From contig CAVOSA010000035.1 of the NCBI GenBank assembly GCA_963698735.1, positions 1 through 64,000 on the forward strand: a stretch of DNA of 64,000 nucleotides, given 5' to 3'. The notes beneath the pieces were generated by a model. The model had not been told where the DNA came from. It made no database searches and saw nothing but the letters and a program-made list of their open reading frames with translations. This DNA is from RPQJ01 sp963698735. Its GTDB lineage: Bacteria > Pseudomonadota > Gammaproteobacteria > Steroidobacterales > Steroidobacteraceae. The translations under genes were made by a program, and so were the position numbers. This document shows, in pieces, positions 52,889 to 62,722 of this stretch; position 1 is the stretch's first letter, and the number at the start of each line of letters is the position of its first letter.

Positions 52889-53971
52889 TCAGCGACTCGC
52901 GACAGCCGACAGGTCTTCTTCGACGTACCGCAGCAGGGCCTCGAGCAACGCCTCGCGCGGATAGTCGTTGTGGTTGACGAACGTGCTGCCGATGACGCCG
53001 TGCGCGCGATCGATGGGAATGACGACGGCCCAATGATCGGCGTTAAGGAACCCCACCAGCGTGCTGCCTGGGATGATCTGGTCCGAGTAGATCACCTGGC
53101 TGTCATTGCGCGAGTCGATCTTCGCGAGCTTCTTGTACGTGGGCTTCACGATGGTCGAGATGTGGTTCCGGTCCGGCAACGTGACGACGGAGTAGAAACG
53201 GATCGCAGGCGGCAGCTTGTTCTCGGCCAGCCATGCCTTGCGCACGTCAGGACGCAGGCTCGCCACAGCACCGCCATCGCCCGAATCGCAATCGGCCTTC
53301 GGCCAGTGGCGGAACATGTCCGCCTCCCACTGTGAGGCGTCGTTCGCGAGCGGGGAGCCGGCCACGGCACCCGCAATGCTGACGACGGCAGCAACTCGTT
53401 GCTGCAACTCGGGATAGCGCACCACGGCATCAAGGACGTCCGGCGTGCCCTTCGAATAGCCGAACAACACCACGCGGGGCGGCCCCATTTCCTGCGGCAT
53501 GGCCATGATCGCGTCGCGAATCTGGCCGGCGTTCTTCGCGGTGCCTGACAGCGCGTCCACATCGACCAGCTGCATGTCGTAACCGAACTTTCCGACGTGT
53601 TCACGCGGCGTGGTTGGGGACTGCAGCCACCCGGCAATGCACGCGTAACCGATACCGGGCACGACGCGGGCCTGAAGGTTGCTCTTGGACGGTCCAAGGT
53701 CGACCGCGCGCCCGGTGGGCGGCGGCTGCGACGCCAGGTTACTCAGGGCTTCTGCACACGGCCGGTAGTCCGGCAGGCTGTCACCGCGCTCCTGCAGTAC
53801 CGAACAGAAGATCTCCGTGAAGCGCGCCCGTCCGTCGTGGACGCCGACCGGAACTTCGACCGCGTACGGGGTCACTGGAATGGAGGTGCAGGCGGTCACC
53901 AGCACGGCGCCAGCGAGCACGGCCGACTTGCGAGCAACGCCTACCGCAGGCAGTGAGTGCGATTCCTTCAT
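52889..53971 (-). CDS. Serine-hydrolase-like lipoprotein
   Basis: 360 residues. ATG 53971 sits in an ATGA overlap with the preceding small frame. Lipobox LVTAC follows a 30-residue leader. The core looks like an alpha/beta hydrolase with the elbow VVLFGYSKGTPD (GxSxG variant, Ser in GYSKG) and a C-terminal His (LNADHWAVVIP). I do not recognise the exact family. Probably periplasmic and membrane-attached. Confidence 0.7.
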   Translation of the reverse strand: MKESHSLPAVGVARKSAVLAGAVLVTACTSIPVTPYAVEVPVGVHDGRARFTEIFCSVLQERGDSLPDYRPCAEALSNLASQPPPTGRAVDLGPSKSNLQARVVPGIGYACIAGWLQSPTTPREHVGKFGYDMQLVDVDALSGTAKNAGQIRDAIMAMPQEMGPPRVVLFGYSKGTPDVLDAVVRYPELQQRVAAVVSIAGAVAGSPLANDASQWEADMFRHWPKADCDSGDGGAVASLRPDVRKAWLAENKLPPAIRFYSVVTLPDRNHISTIVKPTYKKLAKIDSRNDSQVIYSDQIIPGSTLVGFLNADHWAVVIPIDRAHGVIGSTFVNHNDYPREALLEALLRYVEEDLSAVASR

Positions 53972-54153
53972 GTGGCGAGAGCCTCGGGCGCCAAGCGGGC
54001 GGCGAAGATCGTCCTTCCGTCCCATACAGTCTCGGGGACCTCGCTGGCCTTGATCGCCATAGGGTCCATGTTCAGCGGGTTCTTGTCGAGGATCATGGGA
54101 TCGGCAGGCTTGGCGGGTTCGAGTGCGTCCTTGCCGGACTCCCCGATGCTCAT
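53968..54153 (-). pseudogene. C-terminal remnant resembling an amidohydrolase
   Basis: A 61-codon frame from ATG 54153. The segment MILDKNPLNMDPMAIKASEV, continuing PETVWDGRTIFA, closely follows the C-terminal end of YtcJ-like amidohydrolases (which read about LVVLDRNP, then I-K-x-x-x-V-x-E-T and a G-x-T-V/I end). The rest of such an enzyme is absent: upstream sequence is a transcription terminator. It may be a leftover of a deletion, now translationally coupled (ATGA) to the lipoprotein gene. Confidence 0.5.
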
Positions 54154-54209
54154 ACGCGGCATCGTTGCTCGTGGGCCGCACTCTGGTCCCGGCCAGCAGA
54201 ACGACAAAA

Positions 54210-54235
54210 GGGGGCCGCACTTGCGTGCGGCCCCC
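54210..54235 (-). terminator. Rho-independent terminator of the phoX gene
   Basis: An 11-bp perfect stem, GGGGGCCGCAC (54210-54220) with GTGCGGCCCCC (54225-54235), and a TTGC loop. On the minus strand it is followed by CTTTTGTCG. It lies 46 bases past the phoX stop. Confidence 0.85.
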
Positions 54236-54280
54236 CCTGGTCCCGATACCCTTGCAGCGATGCGGGTGCGGCCCGCTGCA

Positions 54281-56512
54281 TCAACTGCCGATGATGCCGC
54301 CGTCGTTTCTGGTGATGACGACGACCGACGAGCGCGGCCGGCCGGCCGGCAAGGTCGTGACCCCGTCCGACTCGACGCCGAACTGACCCTGTGGCCAATT
54401 GGAGAACTGCGTCGGATTGGCGGCGGTCGAGTCCTCACCCGGATGCTGGATGCCGACGAACATCGTCCTGCCGTCGGGGGTCATTGTGACGCCCGTCACC
54501 TCACAGCGGTTCGGCGACGTCAGGAAGCGGCGCATTTCGCCGGTGTTAGGGTCGGCGCAGGCCATGCAGTTGGCGCCGATATTGACCCAGTCGCCGGAGC
54601 CGTCGCCGACCTGGTCCGTCTGCACCCACAGGCGGCCGAAACTGTCGAACCACAGGCCGTCCGGCGCACCGAAGTCCGCGCTGCCATTCGGCATGTCGAC
54701 GATGTTGCCCTTGTAGTCGTTGGTCGGCCTTGCAACCTTGGCGCTCAAGGTGTCGCCGGCCTGCACGAAGATGTCCCAGGCGAACGCCGTGGCCGTCACC
54801 GATTTGCCGGCCTCGCGCCAGCGGATGATGTGCCCGTATATGTTGTCTTCGCGCGGATTGGCGGCGTCCACCGCCGGGCGGGACGAACCTGCGGTCGTGG
54901 AGCCGTCAGCCTTGTTGCTGGTCGGTGTCGCCGCGCTGCCGCGGCGGTTGTTGTTGGTCAGCGTGCAGTAGACCTCGACCTCGCCGAAACCGCCGATGCG
55001 CGGGCGCGCGCCGGTCCATTCCGGACGATCCATCATCGTCGCGCCGACCGCATCGCCCGCCATGCGTGCCTTGATCAGGATCTTCGCCAGCACGTCGGCA
55101 TCGTCGATTCCGGCGAAATTGGGATTTTCACGCAGTGCGACGCCATCCACGCCGATCGTGCCCGGCACCAGTGGAATCCAGCGGCCGGTAAGGTCGGAGC
55201 CGAATTTCGCCACGTACAAGGTGCCCTCGTTGAGAAGGTTCCTGTTGGCGCTTTCATTCTTCCTGTTGAGCGGCCGCTTGCACACGAACTTGTAGATGTA
55301 CTCGTTACGCTCGTCATCGCCCATGTAGAACGCGACGCGGTCGTCCTTGTCGACGACGTACTGCGCGCTTTCGTGCTTGAAGCGGCCCATGGCCGTGCGC
55401 TTGACCGGCCTGGCCCTCGGATCGTATGGGTCGATCTCGACGACCCAGCCGAAGTGATTCGGCTCGTTCGGATTCGCGGACATGTCCCAACGCGGATCGG
55501 TCGTGTGCCAGCGATAGCCGAAACCGGCGGCGGTGAGGCCATAGCGGTTGTACATCTTGCCTGCTTCGCTCGCCGTCGCGCCGGGCAGCGGCGCGGTGGC
55601 ACCGAAATTGCCGTTGAAGTTCTCCTCACAGGTCAGGAAGGTGCCCCAGGGCGTGATGCCGTGGGCGCAGTTGTTCACGGTGCCGAGGCCGCTGTAGCCG
55701 TCGGTCCTGTTGCCCGTCGGAATCGAGCCAGTAGCCGTGACGACGTACTCGTTGGTCTGCATCAGTGCGTGGCCCGCGGCCGGTCCAGCGATGACCACGG
55801 GCGTATTCGCCGTGATGCGACGGCCGAACCTGGACTTGCGCTTCACGCCCCACTTGCCGCGCTTGCGGCGCGCCGCCAGGATCGAGACGCCGTGCGCAGC
55901 CTGTGACTTGCGCGTCTTGGCAATCGTGTAGCCCGCACCAACCTGGCCGTCCGGAAACAGGATGTCCTCGTGCGTGTACTCGTTGTTGACGCACAGGATG
56001 CCGGCCTGGCTCTTCAACTTGCCGTCGTCGCCGTCGTCATCCTCGTCGTCGCCTTCCCGCTCGCCGTATTCACGCGAGTCGCTCCTGAGCGGGAAGAAAT
56101 GCATGCCGTCGTTGTGTTCGCCGAACTGCCTTTCCTGCTGCTCGGCCGTCTCGCTGGCGTCACCGATGAATGGCGCGCCGTCTGGCATGATCGGGTCGCC
56201 CCAGGCGACGAACAGCTGGGCGTTGTATCCGGACGGCACCCGGACCATGTCCGCGACGGGGGCGACACTGGCGGGCACACTCTCGAAGCCGATACCCGGG
56301 AAGCCCAAGCCAGGGCGGACCGGCGCCGCTTCCACTGTCCGCAGCAGGCCACCCAGCGTCAAGCCGCCCGCCGAGGCGAGGGCAACGGCGCTGACGCCGC
56401 CTTGCAGGAACTGGCGTCGCCCCATTGCAACACGATGAATCACGTCCTGGATGGATTCGTTCGACGACGGGTTGAGGGACACGTCATTCGTGGGATGGGA
56501 TGCACCCTTCAT
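54281..56512 (-). CDS. phoX: PhoX-family phosphatase
   Basis: 743 residues. The Tat-type signal contains GRRQFLQGG (residues about 31-39) followed by a hydrophobic stretch ending near VEA, about 62 residues long. The body carries PhoX features: CVNNEYTHEDIL, CAHGITPWGTFLTCEENFNG and the C-terminal FVGIQHPGEDS. PhoX is a calcium/iron-dependent alkaline phosphatase exported by Tat that releases phosphate from organic esters. SD AGGAG lies 10 bases before ATG 56512. No pho box was assigned. Confidence 0.9.
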   Translation of the reverse strand: MKGASHPTNDVSLNPSSNESIQDVIHRVAMGRRQFLQGGVSAVALASAGGLTLGGLLRTVEAAPVRPGLGFPGIGFESVPASVAPVADMVRVPSGYNAQLFVAWGDPIMPDGAPFIGDASETAEQQERQFGEHNDGMHFFPLRSDSREYGEREGDDEDDDGDDGKLKSQAGILCVNNEYTHEDILFPDGQVGAGYTIAKTRKSQAAHGVSILAARRKRGKWGVKRKSRFGRRITANTPVVIAGPAAGHALMQTNEYVVTATGSIPTGNRTDGYSGLGTVNNCAHGITPWGTFLTCEENFNGNFGATAPLPGATASEAGKMYNRYGLTAAGFGYRWHTTDPRWDMSANPNEPNHFGWVVEIDPYDPRARPVKRTAMGRFKHESAQYVVDKDDRVAFYMGDDERNEYIYKFVCKRPLNRKNESANRNLLNEGTLYVAKFGSDLTGRWIPLVPGTIGVDGVALRENPNFAGIDDADVLAKILIKARMAGDAVGATMMDRPEWTGARPRIGGFGEVEVYCTLTNNNRRGSAATPTSNKADGSTTAGSSRPAVDAANPREDNIYGHIIRWREAGKSVTATAFAWDIFVQAGDTLSAKVARPTNDYKGNIVDMPNGSADFGAPDGLWFDSFGRLWVQTDQVGDGSGDWVNIGANCMACADPNTGEMRRFLTSPNRCEVTGVTMTPDGRTMFVGIQHPGEDSTAANPTQFSNWPQGQFGVESDGVTTLPAGRPRSSVVVITRNDGGIIGS

Positions 56513-56706
56513 GCTGCTCTGCTCCTGGACAGGTGTTGGTCAGGGGGGACCCTGGGCTCCGGTGCGACGCACGCGTCACGGATCCTCAGGAGCAGCGAGT
56601 GTCCGACGCGTCCATGAACTGCCAATGAATGGTGTGTGACAGGTTTGAGTCAGTCGATCTCAGCACGCGCGGCCGGGCACGATGGACCGGCCACCCGGAA
56701 CCGGAT

Positions 56707-57591
56707 CTATCGCAGGACGTGCGCGAGGAGCATCTCGGCGTACCGATCTGGAGCTTCGAGGTCGGGGAAATGCCCACAGTCGTCGAGTTGCACGATGTCA
56801 GCATGCGGGATGCACGATTGCAGTGAGGCGGGATTCGTGTACTTGTGCGAGCGGTCCTGCTTGCCCCAGAGCATCGTGCACGGCACGGTCAGGTCACGCA
56901 CTGCTTCCGCATCTGCGCGCGCCAGGCCCTGCACTACGCCCGCGAGGCAAAAGCACGCGCCGCCGTCCAGGGCGTGCAGCGCCGTGTCACGAAACGGCGT
57001 GGGATCGGTCGTGGCCGGAAGCGCAATCCTGTACCAGCCATGCGCAGCCTTCTTGCGCATCAGCCACGCAGCGACCTGGCCCACGACTGGAATGCGCAAT
57101 GGCACCGGGATGACGCGATGGGTCCAGGCGCGCATCGCCGCCAGCGAAGGAGTCTGGGAAAGAACGAGGCGGACGATCCGCTGCGGCGCCATCTGCGCCG
57201 CCCGCATTGCGTAGAAGCCATTGGCGCAACTGAAAGCCAGTGTCGCCTGCTCGATGCCGATCGCGTCGAGCACGCCGAGAACAGCCTTGGCGCCCTGGTC
57301 CAGGGTGTGCGCATAAGAGTGCCGCGGAAAGGAGAAGCCGAACCCCGGCATGTCGAAGCACACGACACGCAATCGTGGTGACAGCAAGCCGACCAGGTGC
57401 TCGTAGTGCTCGATGACGTTGGGGCCGTCCGGGACCATGACGACGCACGGCCGGTTGGAGCCCGTGTCGTGCGCACGCACTGCACCGACCGGCGTCTGCA
57501 CATACCGGGTGGGCAGAGGCCCGCCGGGGAGAACTTTGCCGCTCGGCGCCGCAATCCCTGCCAGCAGGCTATCGACGTATTCGCTCAACAT
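56707..57591 (-). CDS. Alpha/beta hydrolase with AxSxA nucleophile elbow
   Basis: 294 residues. The fold is supported by VVMVPDGPNVIEHYEHL (oxyanion region), VCFDMPGFGFS, acid LWGKQDRSHKY and catalytic His in DDCGHFPDLEAPDRY. The nucleophile elbow reads AFSCANG; Ser121 aligns with the usual serine and the flanking glycines are alanines. It is similar to haloalkane dehalogenase/epoxide hydrolase-like proteins, but the reaction is not determined. It stands alone with a 92-base gap to the divergent oxidoreductase. Confidence 0.8.
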   Translation of the reverse strand: MLSEYVDSLLAGIAAPSGKVLPGGPLPTRYVQTPVGAVRAHDTGSNRPCVVMVPDGPNVIEHYEHLVGLLSPRLRVVCFDMPGFGFSFPRHSYAHTLDQGAKAVLGVLDAIGIEQATLAFSCANGFYAMRAAQMAPQRIVRLVLSQTPSLAAMRAWTHRVIPVPLRIPVVGQVAAWLMRKKAAHGWYRIALPATTDPTPFRDTALHALDGGACFCLAGVVQGLARADAEAVRDLTVPCTMLWGKQDRSHKYTNPASLQSCIPHADIVQLDDCGHFPDLEAPDRYAEMLLAHVLR

Positions 57592-57683
57592 CGTGCTGCC
57601 GGATCCATGTCAGTGGCTGCGCCCGCATCCTAACCGACCGCGGCGGTCATCAGCCGCTTCGTGTTCTGCGGTAGGATTGCCCG

Positions 57684-58685
57684 ATGCTTCCTCAAACCAT
57701 GCGCTACGTCGCCGCCAATGCTGCCGGCGGACCTGAGGTCCTCGCGATAGGCTCCACAACCGTCCCGCAACCACGCCCGGACGAAGTGCTGATCCGCGTG
57801 CTCGCGGCCGGAGTCAACCGGCCCGACGTCGCGCAGCGCAAGGGACTCTACCCTGCCCCTCCCGGCGCCAGCCCCATCCTTGGTCTCGAAGTCGCCGGCG
57901 AGGTCGTCGCAGCCGGGGCCGAGGTGAAGGGCTTCGAGATCGGCAGTCGCGTGTGCGCCCTGGCCAATGGCGGCGGCTACGCGGAGTACTGCGCAGCACC
58001 GATCACGCAGTGCCTGCCGTGGCCCAAGGGCTACGACGCCGTTCGCGCCGCGGCACTGCCTGAAACCTATTTCACGGTCTGGGCCAACCTGTTCCTGCAC
58101 GGCAGGCTGGCGCGCGGTGAGACAGTGCTGGTCCACGGCGGCAGCAGCGGCATCGGGGTCACCGCAATCCAGCTGGCGCGTGAGTTCGGTGGCCGGGCGT
58201 ATGCGACGGCCGGCAGCGATGAGAAATGCGCAGCCTGCGTCGGGCTTGGCGCGGAGGCTGCCATCAACTACCGCACGTCCGACTTTGCGGAACGAATTGC
58301 GGCACTGACGGAAGGCCGTGGCGTCGACGTCATCATCGATATCGTCGGCGCGCCCTACTTCGAGCGCAACCTCAAGTGCCTGGCGATGGACGGACGGCTG
58401 GTCGAGGTCGCGACGCAGGCTGGATCAAAAGTCGAGGCCCTGGACCTGTTCGACGTGATGCGCCGGCGGCTGACGATCACCGGGTCGACCATGCGGCCGC
58501 GGACGACAGCGCAGAAAGGTGCCATCGCGAAAGACCTGCGCGAAAGGGTCTGGCCTGCACTCGACGCCGGTCGGGCCGGGCCAGTGATCCACGCCGTTTT
58601 CCCGCTGGACCAGGCAGCCGAAGCCCACCGCGTCATGGAATCGAGCGTTCACATCGGCAAGCTGGTGCTGGAGGTGGCGGGCTGA
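57684..58685 (+). CDS. Zinc-independent NADPH:quinone oxidoreductase (PIG3/QOR type)
   Basis: 333 residues of the MDR superfamily. Signature segments: RPDEVLIRVLAAGVNRPDVAQRKGLYP, LGLEVAGEVVAAG, LVHGGSSGIGVTAIQLAREFG (NADP-binding) and GRGVDVIIDIVGAPYFERNL. Structural and catalytic zinc ligands are absent. These enzymes reduce quinones or enals with NADPH. ATG 57684 or 57699 are both possible. It is not clearly linked to neighbours. Confidence 0.9.
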   Translation: MLPQTMRYVAANAAGGPEVLAIGSTTVPQPRPDEVLIRVLAAGVNRPDVAQRKGLYPAPPGASPILGLEVAGEVVAAGAEVKGFEIGSRVCALANGGGYAEYCAAPITQCLPWPKGYDAVRAAALPETYFTVWANLFLHGRLARGETVLVHGGSSGIGVTAIQLAREFGGRAYATAGSDEKCAACVGLGAEAAINYRTSDFAERIAALTEGRGVDVIIDIVGAPYFERNLKCLAMDGRLVEVATQAGSKVEALDLFDVMRRRLTITGSTMRPRTTAQKGAIAKDLRERVWPALDAGRAGPVIHAVFPLDQAAEAHRVMESSVHIGKLVLEVAG

Positions 58686-58791
58686 GAGACGCCGCCGACA
58701 CCACCCTCGCTTCTTCGCTTCGTCGTACGCACCGCACGCTTCGTCGCCGCGCCCGCATCGCGTGCAACCTTGCGCCCGGCTGCCGCATCTC

Positions 58792-58911
58792 ATGGACATC
58801 ACCCACAAAGCGCCAAGGTGGCGCGCCGAGGAGATCGCCATGGAAGTCGTTGCAACAGTGATGCTGACCGCAATTGTTCTCTACATGCTCCAGCAGGTGC
58901 AGGACCTGTAG
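58792..58911 (+). CDS. Candidate membrane microprotein (39 or 23 aa)
   Basis: The frame from ATG 58792 gives 39 residues. A second in-frame ATG at 58840 has a strong GAGGAG seven bases upstream and gives 23 residues, nearly all one membrane helix (MEVVATVMLTAIVLYMLQQV). The SD/ATG pairing suggests the short form is real. It has no homology that I can name. It lies between the quinone oxidoreductase and the convergent acyl-CoA dehydrogenase. Confidence 0.4.
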   Translation: MDITHKAPRWRAEEIAMEVVATVMLTAIVLYMLQQVQDL

Positions 58912-58930
58912 TCCCGACTGATGTCCGCGG

Positions 58931-60712
58931 CTAGAGCACGTCCCACCGGTAACGGCCGGCCTCGATCACGGAGCCGGCCAGCGCCTCGATGGACTGGTCT
59001 TCGTTGTGCTCGACGCCGCGCACGTTGCGCACCATGCGCCGCCGCGCCTGGTGGGTGAAGATCTTCGCGATGTCGATCACCTGCGCCGCCGACGCCGGGT
59101 CGCTCCTGATGATCGAATCGGCGCGCGACACGACGCAAAGGCCGACGAACAGGTCGATCATCAGGTCGGCAACGCGCCGCTGGGCGTGCTGCTGCTCGGA
59201 GATGCCCTTGCCGTACTTGCGCAACACCGTCTCCGCCACGCGGGCAGTCGCCCGCGCGTAGCTCTCGTAGATACTTACCAGTGGCCGCAATTGCGGCGCG
59301 ACCGGCGTGCTGACCTTGACCGCCGCACCGAGACCCGTGGCCCGCGCGAAGCGTCGCTCGGCATACCCGGAGAGCACGCCAAAACCCTTGATCGGATCGT
59401 TGAAGATCGAGCTCACAGCGGACTGCAGTTCCTTCAGCGACGCGCCGACGTCCTTCAACGAGGACAGCGCGATGTACAGCCGCAGGATCTCGTTGGTGCC
59501 CTCGAAGATCGGCAGGATGCGGGCGTCGCGCACGTATTGTTCGTACGGCATCTCGCGCATGTAGCCGTTGCCGCCGGCGATCTGCAGGCTCTCGTAGGCC
59601 GTGCGCTGCATGGCCTCGCTGGCGAACACCTTGGTGATGGCCGCCTCCACCGAGTAGTCATCGCAGCCACTGTCGATGTAGTGCGCCACCATCCACACTG
59701 CGCTCTCCGCAGCGAAACACTCGACGGCCATTTGGGCGATCTTCTCACGCACCAATCCATATTCCGCGATCGGACGATCGAATTGCTTCCGCTCCTGCGC
59801 CTGCGCGATGGACTTGCGGATAAGCGCCTTCATGCCACCGACCGCGCCGCCGCCCAGTCCGGTGCGACCGTTGTTGAGGATTCCCATTGCGACCTTGAAA
59901 CCCTTGCCGACGGCCCCCAGCACGTTCTCGGCCGGCACTCGCACGTCATTGAAGGCCACCGTCGTGGTGCACGATGCACGGATGCCCATTTTGTCTTCGT
60001 GTGCGCCATGACTCACACCCGGCCAGGCCGCTTCGACGATGAACGCCGTGACTTTGCCTTCCGGCCCGTCGGTGCGGGCGAACACGGTGTAGAAATCGGC
60101 GATCCCGCCGTTGGTGATCCAGAGCTTTTCGCCGTTCAGCGTGAAGCTGCCGTCGGCATTGCGCTTCGCGGTGGTGCGGATGGCCGCCGCGTCGGAACCT
60201 GCGCCGGATTCCGTCAGGCAGAACGCGGCGATCATTTCGCCCGTGGCGAGCCTGGGCAGGTACCGCGATTTCTGCTCGGCGTTGCCGAACAGCAGCAGGC
60301 CCTTCATGCCGATGGAACTGTGCGCGCCGATGGTCAGCGACACCGAGCTGTCGTAACTGCTGGTCTGGGCCAGCACGCGCGCATAGGCCGCGTTGGAAAG
60401 ACCAAGACCACCGAACTCCTCCGGGATGATCAGGCCGAACAGCCCGAGTTCGCGCAGCGACTGAACGAACTCATCAGGCTGGCGGGCGTTGCGATCCCAG
60501 CGCGCAAACTCCGTCTCTTTGCCCTCGAGAAACCTGTCGATGGACTCGACGATCATGCCGAGCACTTCACGGTCGCGCTCGTTGATCGCCGGGTACGGGA
60601 ACAGGTTTTCCTCCAGCACGTGGCCGAACAGCAGCTGCTTGGCGACGCTCTGGTCCGTGAGCAGGCCCGACGCTGCCGTGACGGAGGGAGCGGCGATTTC
60701 AGTCGGGTTCAT
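58931..60712 (-). CDS. Acyl-CoA dehydrogenase, VLCAD/ACAD9-like
   Basis: 593 residues. The ACAD core shows FCLTESGAGSDAAAI, LNGEKLWITNGG and the catalytic region ARILPIFEGTNEILRLYIA with Glu in EGTNE. A C-terminal extension of about 170 residues after the core is typical of the very-long-chain group. It oxidises fatty acyl-CoA at C2-C3 using FAD and ETF. GGAGAG precedes ATG 60712. The next gene upstream (DUF885) overlaps by none and ends 18 bases before it. Confidence 0.92.
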   Translation of the reverse strand: MNPTEIAAPSVTAASGLLTDQSVAKQLLFGHVLEENLFPYPAINERDREVLGMIVESIDRFLEGKETEFARWDRNARQPDEFVQSLRELGLFGLIIPEEFGGLGLSNAAYARVLAQTSSYDSSVSLTIGAHSSIGMKGLLLFGNAEQKSRYLPRLATGEMIAAFCLTESGAGSDAAAIRTTAKRNADGSFTLNGEKLWITNGGIADFYTVFARTDGPEGKVTAFIVEAAWPGVSHGAHEDKMGIRASCTTTVAFNDVRVPAENVLGAVGKGFKVAMGILNNGRTGLGGGAVGGMKALIRKSIAQAQERKQFDRPIAEYGLVREKIAQMAVECFAAESAVWMVAHYIDSGCDDYSVEAAITKVFASEAMQRTAYESLQIAGGNGYMREMPYEQYVRDARILPIFEGTNEILRLYIALSSLKDVGASLKELQSAVSSIFNDPIKGFGVLSGYAERRFARATGLGAAVKVSTPVAPQLRPLVSIYESYARATARVAETVLRKYGKGISEQQHAQRRVADLMIDLFVGLCVVSRADSIIRSDPASAAQVIDIAKIFTHQARRRMVRNVRGVEHNEDQSIEALAGSVIEAGRYRWDVL

Positions 60713-60729
60713 GGTGGCTCTCCTCAATT

Positions 60730-62577
60730 TCAGCCGGCGGCGGCGGACGCTGGCTTGCCCTGCTGCGCCTTGATCCATTCCTGCACGAGCTCTTCCAGCA
60801 CCGCGAGCGGCATCGAACCGTTCATCAGGACCAGCTCGTGGAAAGCGCTCAGGTCGAAGCGTGGGCCCAGCGCCTTCTCAGCCTCGTCCCGCATCCGCAG
60901 TATCGCCAGCTGGCCGACCTTGTAGGACGTTGCCTGCCCCGGCCACACCACGTAGCGCTCGATCTCGCGCGTAACCTCAGCCAGTGAGTTCCCGGTCTTG
61001 GAGACCATGTAGTCGATCGCCTGCTCGCGGGTCCAGTGCTTGGCATGCATGCCCGTGTCCACGACGAGACGGGCCGCGCGGAACATCTCGGCCTGCAGGC
61101 GGCCGAGGTCACCCAGCGGGTCCTCGTCGTAGAAACCCATGTCGGCCTTGGCGACGCGCTCGGCATACAGGGCCCAGCCTTCCGCGTACGCGCCGAACGG
61201 CAGCACCTTGCGCAGCATCGGCACGCCCTTGATCAACTGCTGTGCCGAGAGCTGGAAATGATGTCCAGGCGCGCCCTCGTGGATCATCAGCGTCGGCAAC
61301 GTCCACTTGGGATTGTCAGCCGTGCTCTTCTGGTTGATGTAGAAGCGACCCGGCCGCGAGCCGTCGAGTGCCGGCGGATTGTAGTAGCCGCCCGGTGAAG
61401 AATCCTGCGAGTACTCGGGCACGCGCACGATCTCGAGCGGCTGCGGCGGTATCGTCTGGAAGTACTTCGGCGCCGCCGCCATGATCCGGTCGTTGATCTC
61501 GTGCAGGTAAGCGATCATCTGCGCGCGGCCTGCGTCCGTGTCCTGGAAGTTCTGCGCCGGATCGACATTGAGCTTCTCGATGCGCTCGGCGAGTGTGGCG
61601 CCCTGGATACCCTGCGCGTCGAGAATCGCGACCATCTCCTTCTCGATGCGCTCCACTTCCGCCAGGCCGAGCGCGTGGATCTCGTCCGCGGACAGGGTTG
61701 TAGTCGTGCTCGACTGCAGGGCGGCGGCGTAGATCCGGTCGCCCTCAGGGATACGCCAGATGCCGGCGTCGTGGCTGGCCTGCGGACGCATGGACTCGAA
61801 CAGGGCGATCATCGCCTCGTAGCCTGGAATGACCTCGGTAGCGACGAGCTGCTCGGCCTGCTTGACGTACGACTGCCGCTGCTCCGCCGTGAGCGACTCG
61901 ATCTTCTCGAGCTTCGCGGGCAGCGTGGTCACCAGCGGGTTCTTCGCCGCGCCGCCTGCGATGAAGGCGCGCATGCCCACGAGCGACTGGTCGATCACGA
62001 AATCCGGCGGGATCACGCCGTGGGCGCGATCGTCCTCGACTCGTACTTTGGTCTCGCGCAGCACACGCCCGAATTCGGCCAGGCGCGACAGGTACCTTTC
62101 GACACTGCGCTCGTTCTTGATGACGTGCGCGTCGGTCAGGAACTGAGGCGTATCCACCGTCACGCCGGAAATCTGGTTGACGCGATACCCGCCGTGCTCG
62201 AACTCCGCCTGGCGAATGGTGTCGTCGAGGAACCAGGCCGTGGTCTTCCAGGTGATCAGCTCCTGCCCGGAGAGCCCGGCCGGGCCGTACTTGTCGAGCC
62301 CGGCGCGTGCCTTGCGCAGCCGCGCCAGTACTTCGTCCTCGTGCGCCTTGGTCTGGTCGTCGAGCTTGCCGCTGTGGAAATCGAACGGCGTGTTGTCGAT
62401 GAAGCCCAGCTGGGTGAGGATCTGTGGCGAGTCGGCAGTGAGCTGCAGCGTGATCTTGTTGACGTAGTTGTTCAGCCCGACCGGCGTGAACCAGAACCAC
62501 ATCGACGCGGCTGCGAGGCCCGCCAGCAGCAGGCCTCCGATCCAGCCGAGGATCTTGCCAACCTTTCGCTTCGCCAT
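60730..62577 (-). CDS. DUF885 metallopeptidase-like protein with N-terminal anchor
   Basis: 615 residues. One N-terminal membrane helix (GWIGGLLLAGLAAASMWFWF) is followed by a long helical domain. The zinc motif MIHEGAPGHHFQ contains the HExxxGHH-type ligands, and GAYAEGWALYAE supplies the distal Glu, as in M3-like/DUF885 proteins. They act as periplasmic or membrane-anchored peptidases; substrates are unknown. It is in tandem with the ACAD gene but probably functionally separate. Confidence 0.87.
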   Translation of the reverse strand: MAKRKVGKILGWIGGLLLAGLAAASMWFWFTPVGLNNYVNKITLQLTADSPQILTQLGFIDNTPFDFHSGKLDDQTKAHEDEVLARLRKARAGLDKYGPAGLSGQELITWKTTAWFLDDTIRQAEFEHGGYRVNQISGVTVDTPQFLTDAHVIKNERSVERYLSRLAEFGRVLRETKVRVEDDRAHGVIPPDFVIDQSLVGMRAFIAGGAAKNPLVTTLPAKLEKIESLTAEQRQSYVKQAEQLVATEVIPGYEAMIALFESMRPQASHDAGIWRIPEGDRIYAAALQSSTTTTLSADEIHALGLAEVERIEKEMVAILDAQGIQGATLAERIEKLNVDPAQNFQDTDAGRAQMIAYLHEINDRIMAAAPKYFQTIPPQPLEIVRVPEYSQDSSPGGYYNPPALDGSRPGRFYINQKSTADNPKWTLPTLMIHEGAPGHHFQLSAQQLIKGVPMLRKVLPFGAYAEGWALYAERVAKADMGFYDEDPLGDLGRLQAEMFRAARLVVDTGMHAKHWTREQAIDYMVSKTGNSLAEVTREIERYVVWPGQATSYKVGQLAILRMRDEAEKALGPRFDLSAFHELVLMNGSMPLAVLEELVQEWIKAQQGKPASAAAG

Positions 62578-62722
62578 CGGTGCGCATCCCACGAAATCCA
62601 TCCAAGGCGGCCACTATACCTAGGCCGCGCGGCTCGGGCAGGAGCGGCCGCCGGCGCTGCGAGGCCCTTCCTTTCCCAGCCGCGGACTTGCTACCGTCGT
62701 CGGCATTGCAACAGGAGCCCCC

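Noticed and set aside
57210..57240. Cys122 as nucleophile of the alpha/beta hydrolase
   Set aside because: Aligning the elbow puts Ser121 at the nucleophile position with small residues at both flanks (AFSCA); Cys122 is the variable x residue.
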